NCBI GenBank assembly: GCA_963771545.1
Contig: CAVYTX010000002.1
Coordinates: 1,736,001-1,800,000, forward strand
Source: CAKZLS01 sp963771545
GTDB taxonomy: Bacteria > Pseudomonadota > Alphaproteobacteria > Rhodospirillales > Defluviicoccaceae
Direction of reading: 5' to 3'
DNA: 64,000 nucleotides
Below the pieces are notes generated by a model that worked only from the letters and a program-made list of their open reading frames with translations, did no database searches and was not told where the DNA came from. Each line of letters opens with the position of its first letter. Within the stretch, counting starts at the first letter, position 1. The translations under genes and the position numbers were made by a program. Below, in pieces: positions 51,989-61,284 of this stretch.

Positions 51989-53035
51989 ATGCTGTTCCGC
52001 CAATTGTTCGACCCCGTCTCAAGCACCTATACCTACCTGCTCGCCGGCGACACCGGCGGCGAGGCGCTGCTCATCGATCCGGTCGTCGACCGGGTGGACC
52101 GTTACCTCCAGCTTCTCGACGAACTGGGCCTCAGGCTGGTCAAGGCCGTCGACACCCACGTCCACGCCGACCACATCACCGCCCTCGGCCTACTTCGCGA
52201 CCGCACCCGCTGCATCACCGTCATGGGCCGCCGCAGCCAGGTGGACGTGGTGTCCATGCGGGTGGACGAGGGCGACCATGTGGAAATCGACGGCGTCGCG
52301 CTCTCGGTGCTGTATACGCCGGGACACACCGACAACTCCTACAGCTTCGTCATGACCGACCGGGTGTTTACCGGCGACACCCTGTTGATCCGCGGCACCG
52401 GACGCACCGATTTTCAGAACGGCGACGCCCGCGCCGCGTACCACTCGCTGTTCGGCAAACTGCTCGCGCTTCCCGACGCCACCCTCGTCTATCCGGCTCA
52501 CGACTACAACGGCAACACGGTCAGCACCATCGGCGAGGAACGCGCCCACAATCCGCGCCTGCGGGTCTCCTCGGCCGAGGAGTACGCGGTCCTGATGGAC
52601 CATCTCCACCTGCCCGATCCGAAGATGATGGACGTGGCGGTGCCCGCGAACCTTGCCATCGGCCTGCGTCAGGGCGCGCCCGGCACGGCCGGATTTTCGC
52701 TCGACGCCGGCGCCGCGATCGCGCTTCTCGGCACCCCGGGGATCGTGTTCGTGGACCTCCGGGAGACCGAAGAGCGGCACCGCGACGGCGCCATTCCATC
52801 GGCCATTCACCTTCCCTATCCGCGGCTCGCCGAGGCGCTGAAGCCCGGCAGTCCGTTCCGGGCGCTGGCATCGGGCGCCGCCGACGAATTGATTTTCTAC
52901 TGCGCATTCGGTGAACGCTCGGCGCTCGCCTTGCAGGCCGCGCGGGAGGTCGGCATCGAACACGCCCGCCACATCGCCGGCGGCCTGGAAGCCTGGCTCA
53001 AGGCCGGCGGTCCCCGCCAGCCGCTGCCGAACTGA
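51989..53035 (+). CDS. blh: Persulfide dioxygenase-rhodanese fusion (Blh type)
   Basis: 348 aa from the ATG at 51989, preceded by GGGAGGAGG; an upstream GTG at 51953 is less likely. The N-terminal ETHE1-like metallo-beta-lactamase fold has VDTHVHADHITALG, TPGHTDNSYSF, FTGDTLLIRGTGRTDFQ and VYPAHDYNG with the Fe(II) ligands. The C-terminal rhodanese domain has FVDLRETEERHRDGAIPSAIHLPYP and the loop FYCAFGERSA containing the active Cys. It oxidises glutathione persulfide to sulfite. It lies 39 bp after bigR in one operon. Confidence 0.92.
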   Translation: MLFRQLFDPVSSTYTYLLAGDTGGEALLIDPVVDRVDRYLQLLDELGLRLVKAVDTHVHADHITALGLLRDRTRCITVMGRRSQVDVVSMRVDEGDHVEIDGVALSVLYTPGHTDNSYSFVMTDRVFTGDTLLIRGTGRTDFQNGDARAAYHSLFGKLLALPDATLVYPAHDYNGNTVSTIGEERAHNPRLRVSSAEEYAVLMDHLHLPDPKMMDVAVPANLAIGLRQGAPGTAGFSLDAGAAIALLGTPGIVFVDLRETEERHRDGAIPSAIHLPYPRLAEALKPGSPFRALASGAADELIFYCAFGERSALALQAAREVGIEHARHIAGGLEAWLKAGGPRQPLPN

Positions 53036-53065
53036 GTAATTTCAACGGTCGTTGATAATGATCCC

Positions 53066-54100
53066 CTAACACTCGGCGGCGACGCTGTGGAACAGAGCGG
53101 CGCCGTCGGCGCGCCGCCGCCTCACCACCAGCCCCTCGTCCATGAGCGCATGCAGATGCGCCAGGGATTCGCCGATGGCGAAGAATAATTGGTGGCTGTC
53201 GAGCTCGCGATGAAACAGCGCGTTCAGAACCTCGACGCCGGTCCGCGGCTCGGTACAAGCCTCGAGAGTATCGGCCAGACGGCCATTGTGATGGTGCGCC
53301 AGTTGGTCGAGCCGGCGGTGAAGACCGACAAACGGCCGGTCGTGGCTGGGCAGCACCAGCGTGTCCGACGGAAGCGCTTGGAATCGCGGCAGGCTGCCCA
53401 GATACAGCTTCAACGGATTGGCCTCGGGTTCCTGCGGCCAGACGCTGATGTTGGGGCTGATCCGCGGCAACACCTGGTCGCCGGAGATGAGCACACCCAA
53501 CGTCTCGCAGTAGAGGCACGCGTGCTCCGGCGAGTGTCCGGCGCCGACGATGACCCGCCACGAGCGGCCGTTCACGTCGATCTCGTCGCCGTCGCGAATG
53601 CGGCGGATGGCGGCCGGCACGGGGGTGACTTGGCTCTTGTAAGCCTGGGCGCGCTCATTCACCAGCCGCAGCATGCTGTCGTCGAAGCCGGCGGTCCGGT
53701 AGAAGCGATGGAACGACTCGCGCGCGTGTTCGCCACCGTCGAGGCTGAGCATGCGGCCGAACGCCCATTCGCCGAGCGGCGTCCACAGCTCCACGCCGCA
53801 CCGCCGGACCAGCCAGCCGGCGAGGCCCAAATGGTCGGGATGGAAGTGGGTCACGACGATCCGCTTGACCGGACGATCCGCGCACCGCGTGGCGAAGATC
53901 CGCTCCCAGGCCTGTTTGACCTCGTCGCGGCGGATGCCGGTGTCGACGATGGTCCAATCGTCTCCGTCCTCCAGCAGCCACAGGTTGATGTGATTGAGCT
54001 TGAACGGCAGCGGCATGCGCAGCCAATGCACCCCCGGCGCAAACTCGCGCACTTCCCCCGGGTCGGGCCACCCCTCCACCACGTATCGCACATTGTCCAT
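53066..54100 (-). CDS. MBL-fold metallo-hydrolase with C-terminal winged-helix-like domain
   Basis: 344 aa from the ATG at 54100, just after GGGGGAGAGG; the frame stays open upstream to 54193 without a ribosome site. Metal ligands: VTHFHPDHLGLAGWL, VGAGHSPEHACLYC, LISGDQVLPRISPNI, VLPSHDRPF. The C-terminal about 80 residues (RTGVEVLNALFHRELDSHQLFFAIGESLAHLHALMDEGLV) resemble the extra domain of LACTB2-like hydrolases. Substrate unknown, possibly a thioester or phosphodiester. It converges on the blh gene with 30 bp between. Confidence 0.85.
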   Translation of the reverse strand: MDNVRYVVEGWPDPGEVREFAPGVHWLRMPLPFKLNHINLWLLEDGDDWTIVDTGIRRDEVKQAWERIFATRCADRPVKRIVVTHFHPDHLGLAGWLVRRCGVELWTPLGEWAFGRMLSLDGGEHARESFHRFYRTAGFDDSMLRLVNERAQAYKSQVTPVPAAIRRIRDGDEIDVNGRSWRVIVGAGHSPEHACLYCETLGVLISGDQVLPRISPNISVWPQEPEANPLKLYLGSLPRFQALPSDTLVLPSHDRPFVGLHRRLDQLAHHHNGRLADTLEACTEPRTGVEVLNALFHRELDSHQLFFAIGESLAHLHALMDEGLVVRRRRADGAALFHSVAAEC

Positions 54101-54224
54101 GGCCTCTCCCCCGTCGCTTCCTCCGTCGCCCTTCACCGAGCTTTCCGCGACAACCTGGACACGAACGGTTTCTGCGGTCAAGTTTTGTTCCAACGATCAC
54201 CGTCATTGGCTGTTGGTCCTATTA

Positions 54225-55133
54225 ATGCGCATCGGCATCGACCTCGGAGGCACCAAGATCGAGGGTATCGTCCTTGACAGCGGCGGCCGCGAACGCGCGC
54301 GTCTGCGCGTGCCCACCCCCGCCGGCGATTACCAGGCAACCGTCAACGCCATTGCCGGGCTTGTCGGCGAACTGGAACGGCGGATTTCATGCACGACCAG
54401 CGTCGGCGTCGGCATTCCCGGAACGGTGTCGCCGGCAAGCGGCGTCATCAAGAACGCCAACAGCACCTGGATCATCGGCCGCCCGCTGGACCGCGACCTT
54501 CGGGCGGCGCTCGGCCGGTCCGTGCGCATCGCCAACGACGCCAATTGTTTCGCGGTCTCGGAGGCGATGGACGGCGCGGCCGCTGGCGCCCGCGTGGTGT
54601 TCGGCGTGATCCTGGGCACCGGGGTCGGCGGCGGCATCGTCGTGGATGGCCGGCTCCTGACCGGGACCAACGCCATCGCCGGGGAGTGGGGCCACAACCC
54701 GCTGCCCTGGATGGCGGATACCGAACGTCTCGGGCGCCCCTGCTATTGCGGCAAGCCCGGATGCATCGAAACCTTCCTGTCCGGTCCTGGGTTCGCCCGA
54801 GACTACCAGGGCGCCACCGGCCACGCGCTCAACGCCGCCGATATTGCCGCCGCCGCCGCACGCGGCGATCCGGTGGCCGTCGCCGCCCTGGACCGTTACG
54901 AGGACCGGCTGGCCCGGGCCCTGGCCTCCGTCGTCAACGTCCTCGATCCGGACGTCATCGTCTTGGGAGGTGGCATGTCCAACATCGCGCGGCTCTACGA
55001 CTCGGTGCCGCGCCGTTGGCAACACTGGGTGTTTTCCGATCGCGCGGACACCCGGCTGGCGCGAAACGCCCATGGCGACTCCAGCGGCGTGCGCGGAGCC
55101 GCCTGGCTATGGCCACCCGGAGAGGGCGGGTAA
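54225..55133 (+). CDS. ROK-family sugar kinase (fructokinase/NagK-like)
   Basis: 302 aa. ATG at 54225 gives MRIGIDLGGTKIEGIVLDSGG (phosphate-binding loop). VGVGIPGTVSP, NANSTWIIGRPL, IANDANCFAVSEAMDG with the catalytic Asp, GVILGTGVGGGIVVDG, GEWGHNPLPWM and the zinc motif CYCGKPGCIETFLSGPG are all present. It phosphorylates a hexose; the zinc-site ROK subgroup includes fructokinase and N-acetylglucosamine kinase. The ribosome site is weak. Divergent from the MBL gene. Confidence 0.9.
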   Translation: MRIGIDLGGTKIEGIVLDSGGRERARLRVPTPAGDYQATVNAIAGLVGELERRISCTTSVGVGIPGTVSPASGVIKNANSTWIIGRPLDRDLRAALGRSVRIANDANCFAVSEAMDGAAAGARVVFGVILGTGVGGGIVVDGRLLTGTNAIAGEWGHNPLPWMADTERLGRPCYCGKPGCIETFLSGPGFARDYQGATGHALNAADIAAAAARGDPVAVAALDRYEDRLARALASVVNVLDPDVIVLGGGMSNIARLYDSVPRRWQHWVFSDRADTRLARNAHGDSSGVRGAAWLWPPGEGG

Positions 55134-55150
55134 TACCAATGCGGTCCGAT

Positions 55151-55951
55151 TCAGCAGTCGGGTTTCGGAAGAACCTCGAGGTCCTTCAGCCGCAGCACCA
55201 ATGAAAAGTTCTCGAAGTGCTGGGTGATCTCGTCGGCGACGCCATCCTCGCGGTAGCGGGCGCCGAGTTCGAATTCCGGCAGCGAATCCTCGCCGCGATA
55301 CGGAAAAAACGCCATCTGCACCCACCACGCCGGACTCGACGGCAGTCCGGCCGCCTTGGCCAAGGCCTCGGCGTCCGCGGCCGGCAAGGCGGACATGACC
55401 GCGCTGACGCTGTAGGGGTTGTCGAGACTGGATCCATCGAACACGACCTCGTTGAGGATGTGGTCGCCCGCTTGCCCGGTGGCGATGAGTTTCACCATGT
55501 GCTCGGTGGGAAACATGGCGCCTTTCGGCAGGTCCACCACCTCGTCGGCGGGCAAGGAAAAGCGCGCCGATCCCCCACCGCCGGCGCGCTCGAGACTGGC
55601 CTCGCCCCTCAGTTTCTCGATCACGCTTCCGTCCTGTTCGTAGCGGGCGTTGAACCGGAAGCTCAATCCATCCGCCGCCTCCCAGCTCACGAAGGTCCAC
55701 ACGGTTTCGGAATCGATGCCACGCTCATAGCGCAGCCGCAAATACGTGCGGTTCTCAACCGTCCAACCGTCGCATCCCTCGGCGAACCGGTACAGCATCA
55801 TGCCGTCGGCGGCGACCACGTCCGAGCCCCCGGTCGCGTCGCCCAGCGACATTCGATAGATCGCCCGGTGAGACAGCAACTCGGCGGCCTCCAGCCTGGC
55901 CGGCGCCGCCGCCAGACAAAGGACCAACACAAACCAAAATCGCCGCATCAT
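55151..55951 (-). CDS. eipB: EipB-family (DUF1849) cell-envelope integrity protein
   Basis: 266 aa from the ATG at 55951; a GTG at 55957 is also in frame. Signal peptide RRFWFVLVLCLAAAPARLEA, then LLSHRAIYRMSLGDATGGSDVVAADGMMLYRFAEGCDGWTVENRTYLRLRY, a close fit to the beginning of EipB/DUF1849 proteins, and a C-terminal Cys in LPKPDC that could pair with the Cys of EGCDGW. EipB is a periplasmic beta-spiral protein of alphaproteobacteria. Convergent with the ROK gene, 17 bp apart. Confidence 0.85.
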   Translation of the reverse strand: MMRRFWFVLVLCLAAAPARLEAAELLSHRAIYRMSLGDATGGSDVVAADGMMLYRFAEGCDGWTVENRTYLRLRYERGIDSETVWTFVSWEAADGLSFRFNARYEQDGSVIEKLRGEASLERAGGGGSARFSLPADEVVDLPKGAMFPTEHMVKLIATGQAGDHILNEVVFDGSSLDNPYSVSAVMSALPAADAEALAKAAGLPSSPAWWVQMAFFPYRGEDSLPEFELGARYREDGVADEITQHFENFSLVLRLKDLEVLPKPDC

Positions 55952-56316
55952 CGCCACCCCGCCATGGATTCACCCCCTCGTGTTCGCGGTCGTACCGCCT
56001 GTCCGCGAACTTATACCAATGCTCATTGTTAGTAACCATCGTGGTCGTGGTTCGCGCATTTCGGGGTATCGGGATCGCCAACCGACACGGCAAGAACCTC
56101 CCACCCGGCACGTTTTTCCCGTTAAAGCGGGGTTCGAGCGTGCATGGCGACAGGCTGCGGGCCGGCACCCGCCCCATGAATACGTCCAACTTGTGACACA
56201 CAGCGAGCAGATCCGCGCGCCCTGACGAACGCTCGGAACGCGAATCGCGTGCTGGCATGGTGGTTGCATTCGAATGATCGAAGTGTTGTCTGTCGCGATC
56301 TTGAGGGGGTTACCAA
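55952..56316. other. Intergenic region without a recognisable gene
   Basis: 365 bases between the divergent eipB and GGDEF genes. Short open frames exist on both strands but have no ribosome site and no family pattern. It presumably holds both promoters; no convincing operator or terminator was seen. Confidence 0.5.
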
Positions 56317-57063
56317 GTGAATTACGGCCCAGTGAACCACGGCGTGCCTGAATGCCCAAACAACGGTCATGAGTTAATCGAACACCAGGAATTGGTCGCA
56401 AGCGTCACAACGCTGTTGAACGGCGTTCAACCATCGTCGCCGCCGAACACCGGCGCCACGCCGGATCGCGATGACGCGGTGGAACGCGCGTTGAACGCCA
56501 CGATCGGCGCCGAGCAATGCATCGCCCGGCTTCAGCAGCGGATCAGCCAGCTCGAGAAACTGGTCGTGACCGATGAACTGACGGGTTTGCTCAACCGCCG
56601 CGGGTTCGAGGCCGAGCTGCGGCGGGCGCTCGCGTTGGCGCGCCGGCATAGCGAGCCGGGACTGCTGGTTTACGTCGATCTCGACGGTTTCAAGATGATC
56701 AACGACACCTATGGTCACGCCGCCGGCGACGAAGTGCTGAAACACGTCGGCCGACTATTGGCGACCAATGTGCGCTCCACCGATTTCGTCGGCCGTCTCG
56801 GGGGCGACGAGTTCGCGGTTTTGCTGCCGCGCACGTCGCCCGAGAATGGGATGAGGCGCGTACAGACGCTCAGCCGCATGTTGAACCCGGGAATGATTTT
56901 CTGGAACGGTAGCACCCTAGGCGTGGCCGCCAGCTTCGGCATTGAAGCTTACGATGGAGATGCCGGAGGAGGCGCCGAAGCGGTGCTCTCGCGCGCCGAC
57001 AGCTCCATGTATGCCCAAAAGCACCTCCGCACCGCCGCGCACTCCGACGTCATGGTGTCGTAA
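56317..57063 (+). CDS. GGDEF-domain diguanylate cyclase
   Basis: 248 aa from a GTG at 56317 with GAGGGGG upstream. The N-terminal about 90 residues are predicted helical, with a short coiled coil just before the domain (CIARLQQRISQLEKLVVTDELTGLLNRRGF). The GGDEF domain has LVYVDLDGFKMINDTYGHAAGDEVLKHV and the intact active-site motif RLGGDEFAVLLP. It should make cyclic di-GMP. No inhibitory RxxD motif was evident before the active site, and no sensor domain is recognised in the N-terminus. Confidence 0.9.
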   Translation: MNYGPVNHGVPECPNNGHELIEHQELVASVTTLLNGVQPSSPPNTGATPDRDDAVERALNATIGAEQCIARLQQRISQLEKLVVTDELTGLLNRRGFEAELRRALALARRHSEPGLLVYVDLDGFKMINDTYGHAAGDEVLKHVGRLLATNVRSTDFVGRLGGDEFAVLLPRTSPENGMRRVQTLSRMLNPGMIFWNGSTLGVAASFGIEAYDGDAGGGAEAVLSRADSSMYAQKHLRTAAHSDVMVS

Positions 57064-57067
57064 TCCA

Positions 57068-57450
57068 ATGAACTTGAACCTCGCATCCGCGTTCAGGAGA
57101 TCCGCCTTCGGAAAGGGCCGGCCTGTCCCGCCGGTATTTCCGCATGTGGAGAGCCACCCCGTCCGTCCGGCGCGATCATCCACGATCGCCCCGGCCGAAG
57201 ACGCCGCGCACCACTTTATTTGGCGGAACGACGTTCGCAACCTCACGCCCCGGCAAATGTCGGCGCTTTGCGGAGAGCTGTTTCTGGCAACCGGCCGCGC
57301 GACTACATCCAGCGATGGGCCGAGCGCCTCGATTTCGAGCGAAGATACAATGCAAAGGATCCCGGCTTAATCGACCGCACGCGGAACATTCTATCGGTCT
57401 TGCGTCAATTGGACGCCGTGCGCAACCGCCTCGCCCGACCGCTAACCTAA
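57068..57450 (+). pseudogene. Remnant of a conserved hypothetical gene (internal deletion plus frameshift)
   Basis: Starting at the ATG at 57068 one frame reads MNLNLASAFRR, then WRNDVRNLTPRQMSALCGELFLAT near 57295; another frame then reads PRDYIQRWAERLDFERRYNAKDPGLIDRTRNILSVLRQLDAVRNRL to a stop at 57450. Both halves look coding and fit a pattern that I associate with short hypothetical proteins of Rhodospirillales (LTPRQM at the start, an ERxxFERRxNA helix at the end). The middle section seems deleted. The function is unknown. Confidence 0.45.
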
Positions 57451-57592
57451 AGTCCTATCGCGCCTTTTTTCGTTTGATCGCCCGCGCGGTCACAGTCGGC
57501 GGTGAAACGCTACCAATTCGCAAATACGCTTTGCAGCCCATCCAGAATCAGTGTATGCGGACCCTGACCTGCAAAAAGTGGGGGGGAAAAGA

Positions 57593-58333
57593 ATGGACGG
57601 CGGCACCGACTTGAACCTGGCGACTGCGAGCGAAGCCAAGCATCACCAGATTCCCGAATACTTAGTACAAACATACACTTGGGCGTACCTCACGCCGGCC
57701 AGCCTGGTCGTGTTCGACAATCCCTTTGTCACTTCCGGCATTCTCTGGGGCAACATGCTTCGGCTGGTGCGCACCGCCTGTGACGAATTCGAACCTGGCC
57801 AGAGGATCATGCAGGCCGCCAACGCCTACGGAAATTTGTCCGTCGAACTTGCTCGGACCGTGGGGCCCGATGGCCGGCTCGACGTCATCGACGTGGCGCC
57901 GTTGCAGGTCGAGCATTGCCGCAAAAAGCTGGCCGACTTCCCCCAGGCGCGCGTTCGGCTGGCCGACGCGGCGGCGCCGGGCGGCGGCGTCTACGACGGA
58001 GTTTGCTGCTTCTTCCTGCTTCACGAAATACCGGACGATTACAAGCTCGCGGTGGTGGACGCCTTGCTCGCAAGCGTGCCGCCGGGCGGAAAGGTGGTGT
58101 TCGTCGACTATCACAAAGCGGTTCGCGGCCATCCGCTCCGGCCCGTCATGCATTTGGTATTCCGGTGGCTGGAGCCATTTGCGCCCAGCTTGGTGGATTG
58201 CGAAATCGCCGATCTCGCCAGCGACCGCGACTCGTTCACGTGGCGGAAGGAAACCTTTTTCGGCGACCTGTACCAGAAAGTGGTGGCGGAGCGCCGAACG
58301 GACAGGATGGCGATGCGCGAGGGCGCCGAGTAG
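57593..58333 (+). CDS. rquA: Probable RquA, methyltransferase-like rhodoquinone biosynthesis protein
   Basis: 246 aa from the ATG at 57593, preceded by GGGGGGAAAAGA; a GTG at 57551 is in frame but less likely. RquA features as I recall them: IPEYLVQTYTWAYLTPASLVVFDNPFVTSGILWGNMLRLV at the start, LDVIDVAPLQVEHCRKKL, CCFFLLHEIPDDYK, VVFVDYHKAVRGHPLRPVMHLVFRWLEPFAPSL and KETFFGDLYQKVV at the end. The usual SAM motif is altered (MQAANAYGNLSVELA). RquA converts ubiquinone to rhodoquinone, allowing fumarate reduction at low oxygen. Confidence 0.8.
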   Translation: MDGGTDLNLATASEAKHHQIPEYLVQTYTWAYLTPASLVVFDNPFVTSGILWGNMLRLVRTACDEFEPGQRIMQAANAYGNLSVELARTVGPDGRLDVIDVAPLQVEHCRKKLADFPQARVRLADAAAPGGGVYDGVCCFFLLHEIPDDYKLAVVDALLASVPPGGKVVFVDYHKAVRGHPLRPVMHLVFRWLEPFAPSLVDCEIADLASDRDSFTWRKETFFGDLYQKVVAERRTDRMAMREGAE

Positions 58334-58368
58334 GATACGTTCGCTAAAAGGAGCAAGGGTCGGCGGGT

Positions 58369-58887
58369 CTAGCCGGTTTCAAGATCCCGGGGCCGGACAA
58401 AGGCATCCAACCGCGCTGTTTCGGGCGCGAGCCGCTCCCACTCATCGACATCGGCGGCCATGACCGCGAGGGCGCCTGTCGGAAACTTATCCGCCATCCG
58501 TCTTTCTCGCTCGCCGCTGGGAGCCGCCAGCATCAGCGCCAGCCGCTCCATCCCCGGATTGTGTCCGATGACCATGACCGACGACAGGCTGTCGCTCAGT
58601 CCGCGGAGCCGCTTCATCAAGTCAGGAGCCTCCGCCAAATAGATCACTTTTTCAAAACGGGTGGGGATCGCCGCACCCATCGACTTTTGCACGCGTTCCA
58701 AGGTCTCCCGTGTCCGCCGGGACGGCGAGCAGAGTATTTGGTCCGGCTCGATCTTATGGGTCGCGAGGTATTGCCCCATCAGCTTGGCGGCCTGGCGGCC
58801 ACGTTTGTTGAGCGGGCGATCGAAGTCGTCGAGCGCCTCGTCCTTCCAGCTCGATTTGGCGTGGCGCAGCAGATAGATCGTTTTCAC
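58369..58887 (-). CDS. sixA: SixA-like histidine phosphatase
   Basis: 172 aa. The phosphohistidine motif is LLRHAKSSWKD near residue 7, with the supporting Arg in CSPSRRTRETL and the second catalytic His in VMVIGHNPGMERLAL. Members remove phosphate from phosphohistidine proteins. It follows ppk1 by 36 bp on the minus strand, so it is part of the polyphosphate operon. Confidence 0.9.
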   Translation of the reverse strand: MKTIYLLRHAKSSWKDEALDDFDRPLNKRGRQAAKLMGQYLATHKIEPDQILCSPSRRTRETLERVQKSMGAAIPTRFEKVIYLAEAPDLMKRLRGLSDSLSSVMVIGHNPGMERLALMLAAPSGERERRMADKFPTGALAVMAADVDEWERLAPETARLDAFVRPRDLETG

Positions 58888-58923
58888 GGAATTTTACCAA
58901 TGGCCGGGGAATTCGTGGTGCCG

Positions 58924-61284
58924 CTACTTCGGCGCGCGCCGGGCGAAGGCCCGAGGTTTCACCTTGCGGAGCCGTTTGGATTTTTCGGCCCGTTGTTCGG
59001 CGGCGGCGACCATCAGATCCTGGCAGGCGCGGCCGCGGTTGCCGCGCGGAGGCCGGCGTTGAACGTAAGTGCCATCGGACTGCATTTCCCAAGCGCTGCG
59101 GGAGTCGTTTATCTGCGCGTCGAGAATTGCGGCCAGTTCCGCCCTCAAGGCCGGTTCTTCGACCGGAGCGACGGTTTCGACCCGGCTTTCCAGGTTACGG
59201 GTCATCAGATCGGCGGAGCCGACAAAAAATTCCTCATCGCCGCCGTTGCGGAAACAGTAGATCCGGGCGTGCTCCAAGAACCGGCCCACGATGCTGATCA
59301 CGCTGATATTTTCCGAAAGCCCGGATATGCCGGGACGCAGACGGCAGGTATCGCGAACGATCAATTCGACACCGACCCCCGCCCGCGACGCCCGGTACAG
59401 AGCCTCGACGATGTCGGGATCCTCCAAGGCGTTGGTTTTAAAACGGATCAACCCGGGCGCGTTTGCCTGGCGAAGGGCGATCTCCCGGTCGATCTTGGCG
59501 AGCAGCGCCTTTTTCATGGTGTTGGGCGCCGCCAGGATCTTCCGGTAGTTCCGGGCCGGCCGGCATCCGGTGGTCAGGTAATTGAACAACTCGCCGACAT
59601 CGAGCCCGATCTCCGGATCCGAGGTCAACAGTCCGAGATCGGCATACAGACGCGCCGTACCGGCATGATAGTTGCCGGTTCCGATATGAACATAGCGGCG
59701 CAAGCCGTTGTAGTCCCGGCGTACCACCAGAATGAGTTTGGCGTGGGTCTTCAAGCCGAGCACCCCATAGGTGACGTGGATGCCCGCCTCCTCCAGCCGC
59801 GAGGCCCACTGGATGTTGGCGGCCTCGTCGAACCGCGCCTTCAGTTCCACGACCACGGCGACCTGTTTGCCGTTTCGCGCGGCATCGATCAGGTGATCGA
59901 TAATGTTGGTATCCGCCGACGTGCGATAGAGCGTCATCTTGATGGCGTAGACTTTCGGATCCTCCGCCGCCTCGCGGACCAATCGCACCACCGAGGTCAC
60001 GAACGACTTATACGGATGATGAAGCAGGATCGGGCCGCTTTCGCGAATGACATGGAAAATATTACGGCGGTCCTGGAGCTTGGTGTTGGTGATCGGCTGA
60101 TGGCTGGGATCGTGCAGATCCGGAATGTCCAACTGCGCGATCTCCATCAGATCCCGCTTGCCGATCATCGCCTCCGCTTCATAAACATCGTGTCCGGCGT
60201 CCAGACCCAATTCCGCGGCCAGCATGCCCCGGTGATGGGGGGCGATATCCTTCTCGGTTTGGAGACGCACGATGGGCGCGAACTTGCGCTCCTGCAACTC
60301 GGCCTCGATCATCGCCAGTAGATCGTCCGCCTGCTCTTCGTCGCGTTCCGTATTGGCGTTGCGGGTCACCCTGAACAGCTCCGAGGATTCGATCCGCATG
60401 CCCGGGAACAAATCCTCGAGACAATGGGCCATGACATCCTCGAGCATGACGAAATGGGTGGACTGACCGACACGCAGGAACCGCGGCACGCCCGCGCCCA
60501 CGGGCACCTTCACGCGCGCCATGGTGAGTTCGGGCTCCTCCGGGTAGCGGAGAGTAACCAGAAGGTTGAGCGAAAGATTGGATATGAAGGGAAATGGATG
60601 CGCCGGATCCATTGCCAGCGGCGTAACCAACGGAAAGATGTTTTCGTGGTAGTACGCGCGCACCGCGTTCTGCTCTTCCCGGGTCAACCTGGCGAACGAA
60701 CGAATCCGTATATCGTGACGGCGAAGATCGGCGAGGAGTTCCAAATACACCTCCCGTTTCTGCACCTGAAAATTCCGGATCACCGCCTGGCATTCCGCCA
60801 ACTGCTGGCTCGGCGTCCGGCCGTCTACGGTCAACTTGTGAACGCCGGCGCCAATCTGCTGCTTGAGCCCGCCGATCCGCTTCATGAAGAATTCGTCCGT
60901 ATTGGACGACGCAATGGCGAGAAATTTGACCCGTTCGAGAAGAGGCGTGCGCCGGTCGCGCGCCTCGTTGAGGACACGGGAGTTGAATTGGAACCAAGTG
61001 AGTTCCCGATTGAGATAGAGTTCTGGCGCATGGAGGTCATACTCCGCACCCGGACCGACATGGACCGGTGGACCGGGCGGGCCGAGCCTGGAAGATGTCG
61101 TCACTCCCGGATCCAGCGCCTCCTGCGCATGGGTTGGTACGGGAGTGGATGCCGCGCAGGGAGAGGGTTTCACGCCGCCTTCACGCTCCCGCCCGGCCAA
61201 AACCTTCGGATTCTCCGCAATCACGGGGTTGGCTTCCATCTCGCCCGCCTCGGGCGAAGTGACTTGGTCGGTTTGATCCGTCAT
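58924..61284 (-). CDS. ppk1: Polyphosphate kinase 1
   Basis: 786 aa; the ATG at 61284 overlaps the pap stop (ATGA). An N-terminal low-complexity extension of about 88 residues precedes the conserved core starting LYLNRELTWFQFNSRVLNEA. Then LAIASSNTDEFFMKRIGGL, VTPLAMDPAHPFPFISNLSLN, the catalytic His region YVHIGTGNYHAGTARLYADLGLLT, and EEFFVGSADLMTRNLESRVE. It makes inorganic polyphosphate from ATP. The C-terminus is Arg/Lys-rich. Confidence 0.95.
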   Translation of the reverse strand: MTDQTDQVTSPEAGEMEANPVIAENPKVLAGREREGGVKPSPCAASTPVPTHAQEALDPGVTTSSRLGPPGPPVHVGPGAEYDLHAPELYLNRELTWFQFNSRVLNEARDRRTPLLERVKFLAIASSNTDEFFMKRIGGLKQQIGAGVHKLTVDGRTPSQQLAECQAVIRNFQVQKREVYLELLADLRRHDIRIRSFARLTREEQNAVRAYYHENIFPLVTPLAMDPAHPFPFISNLSLNLLVTLRYPEEPELTMARVKVPVGAGVPRFLRVGQSTHFVMLEDVMAHCLEDLFPGMRIESSELFRVTRNANTERDEEQADDLLAMIEAELQERKFAPIVRLQTEKDIAPHHRGMLAAELGLDAGHDVYEAEAMIGKRDLMEIAQLDIPDLHDPSHQPITNTKLQDRRNIFHVIRESGPILLHHPYKSFVTSVVRLVREAAEDPKVYAIKMTLYRTSADTNIIDHLIDAARNGKQVAVVVELKARFDEAANIQWASRLEEAGIHVTYGVLGLKTHAKLILVVRRDYNGLRRYVHIGTGNYHAGTARLYADLGLLTSDPEIGLDVGELFNYLTTGCRPARNYRKILAAPNTMKKALLAKIDREIALRQANAPGLIRFKTNALEDPDIVEALYRASRAGVGVELIVRDTCRLRPGISGLSENISVISIVGRFLEHARIYCFRNGGDEEFFVGSADLMTRNLESRVETVAPVEEPALRAELAAILDAQINDSRSAWEMQSDGTYVQRRPPRGNRGRACQDLMVAAAEQRAEKSKRLRKVKPRAFARRAPK

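Noticed and set aside
51520..52914. 464-codon plus-strand open frame over bigR-blh
   Set aside because: Arg/Pro-rich shadow frame; both real genes have strong ribosome sites and complete motifs.
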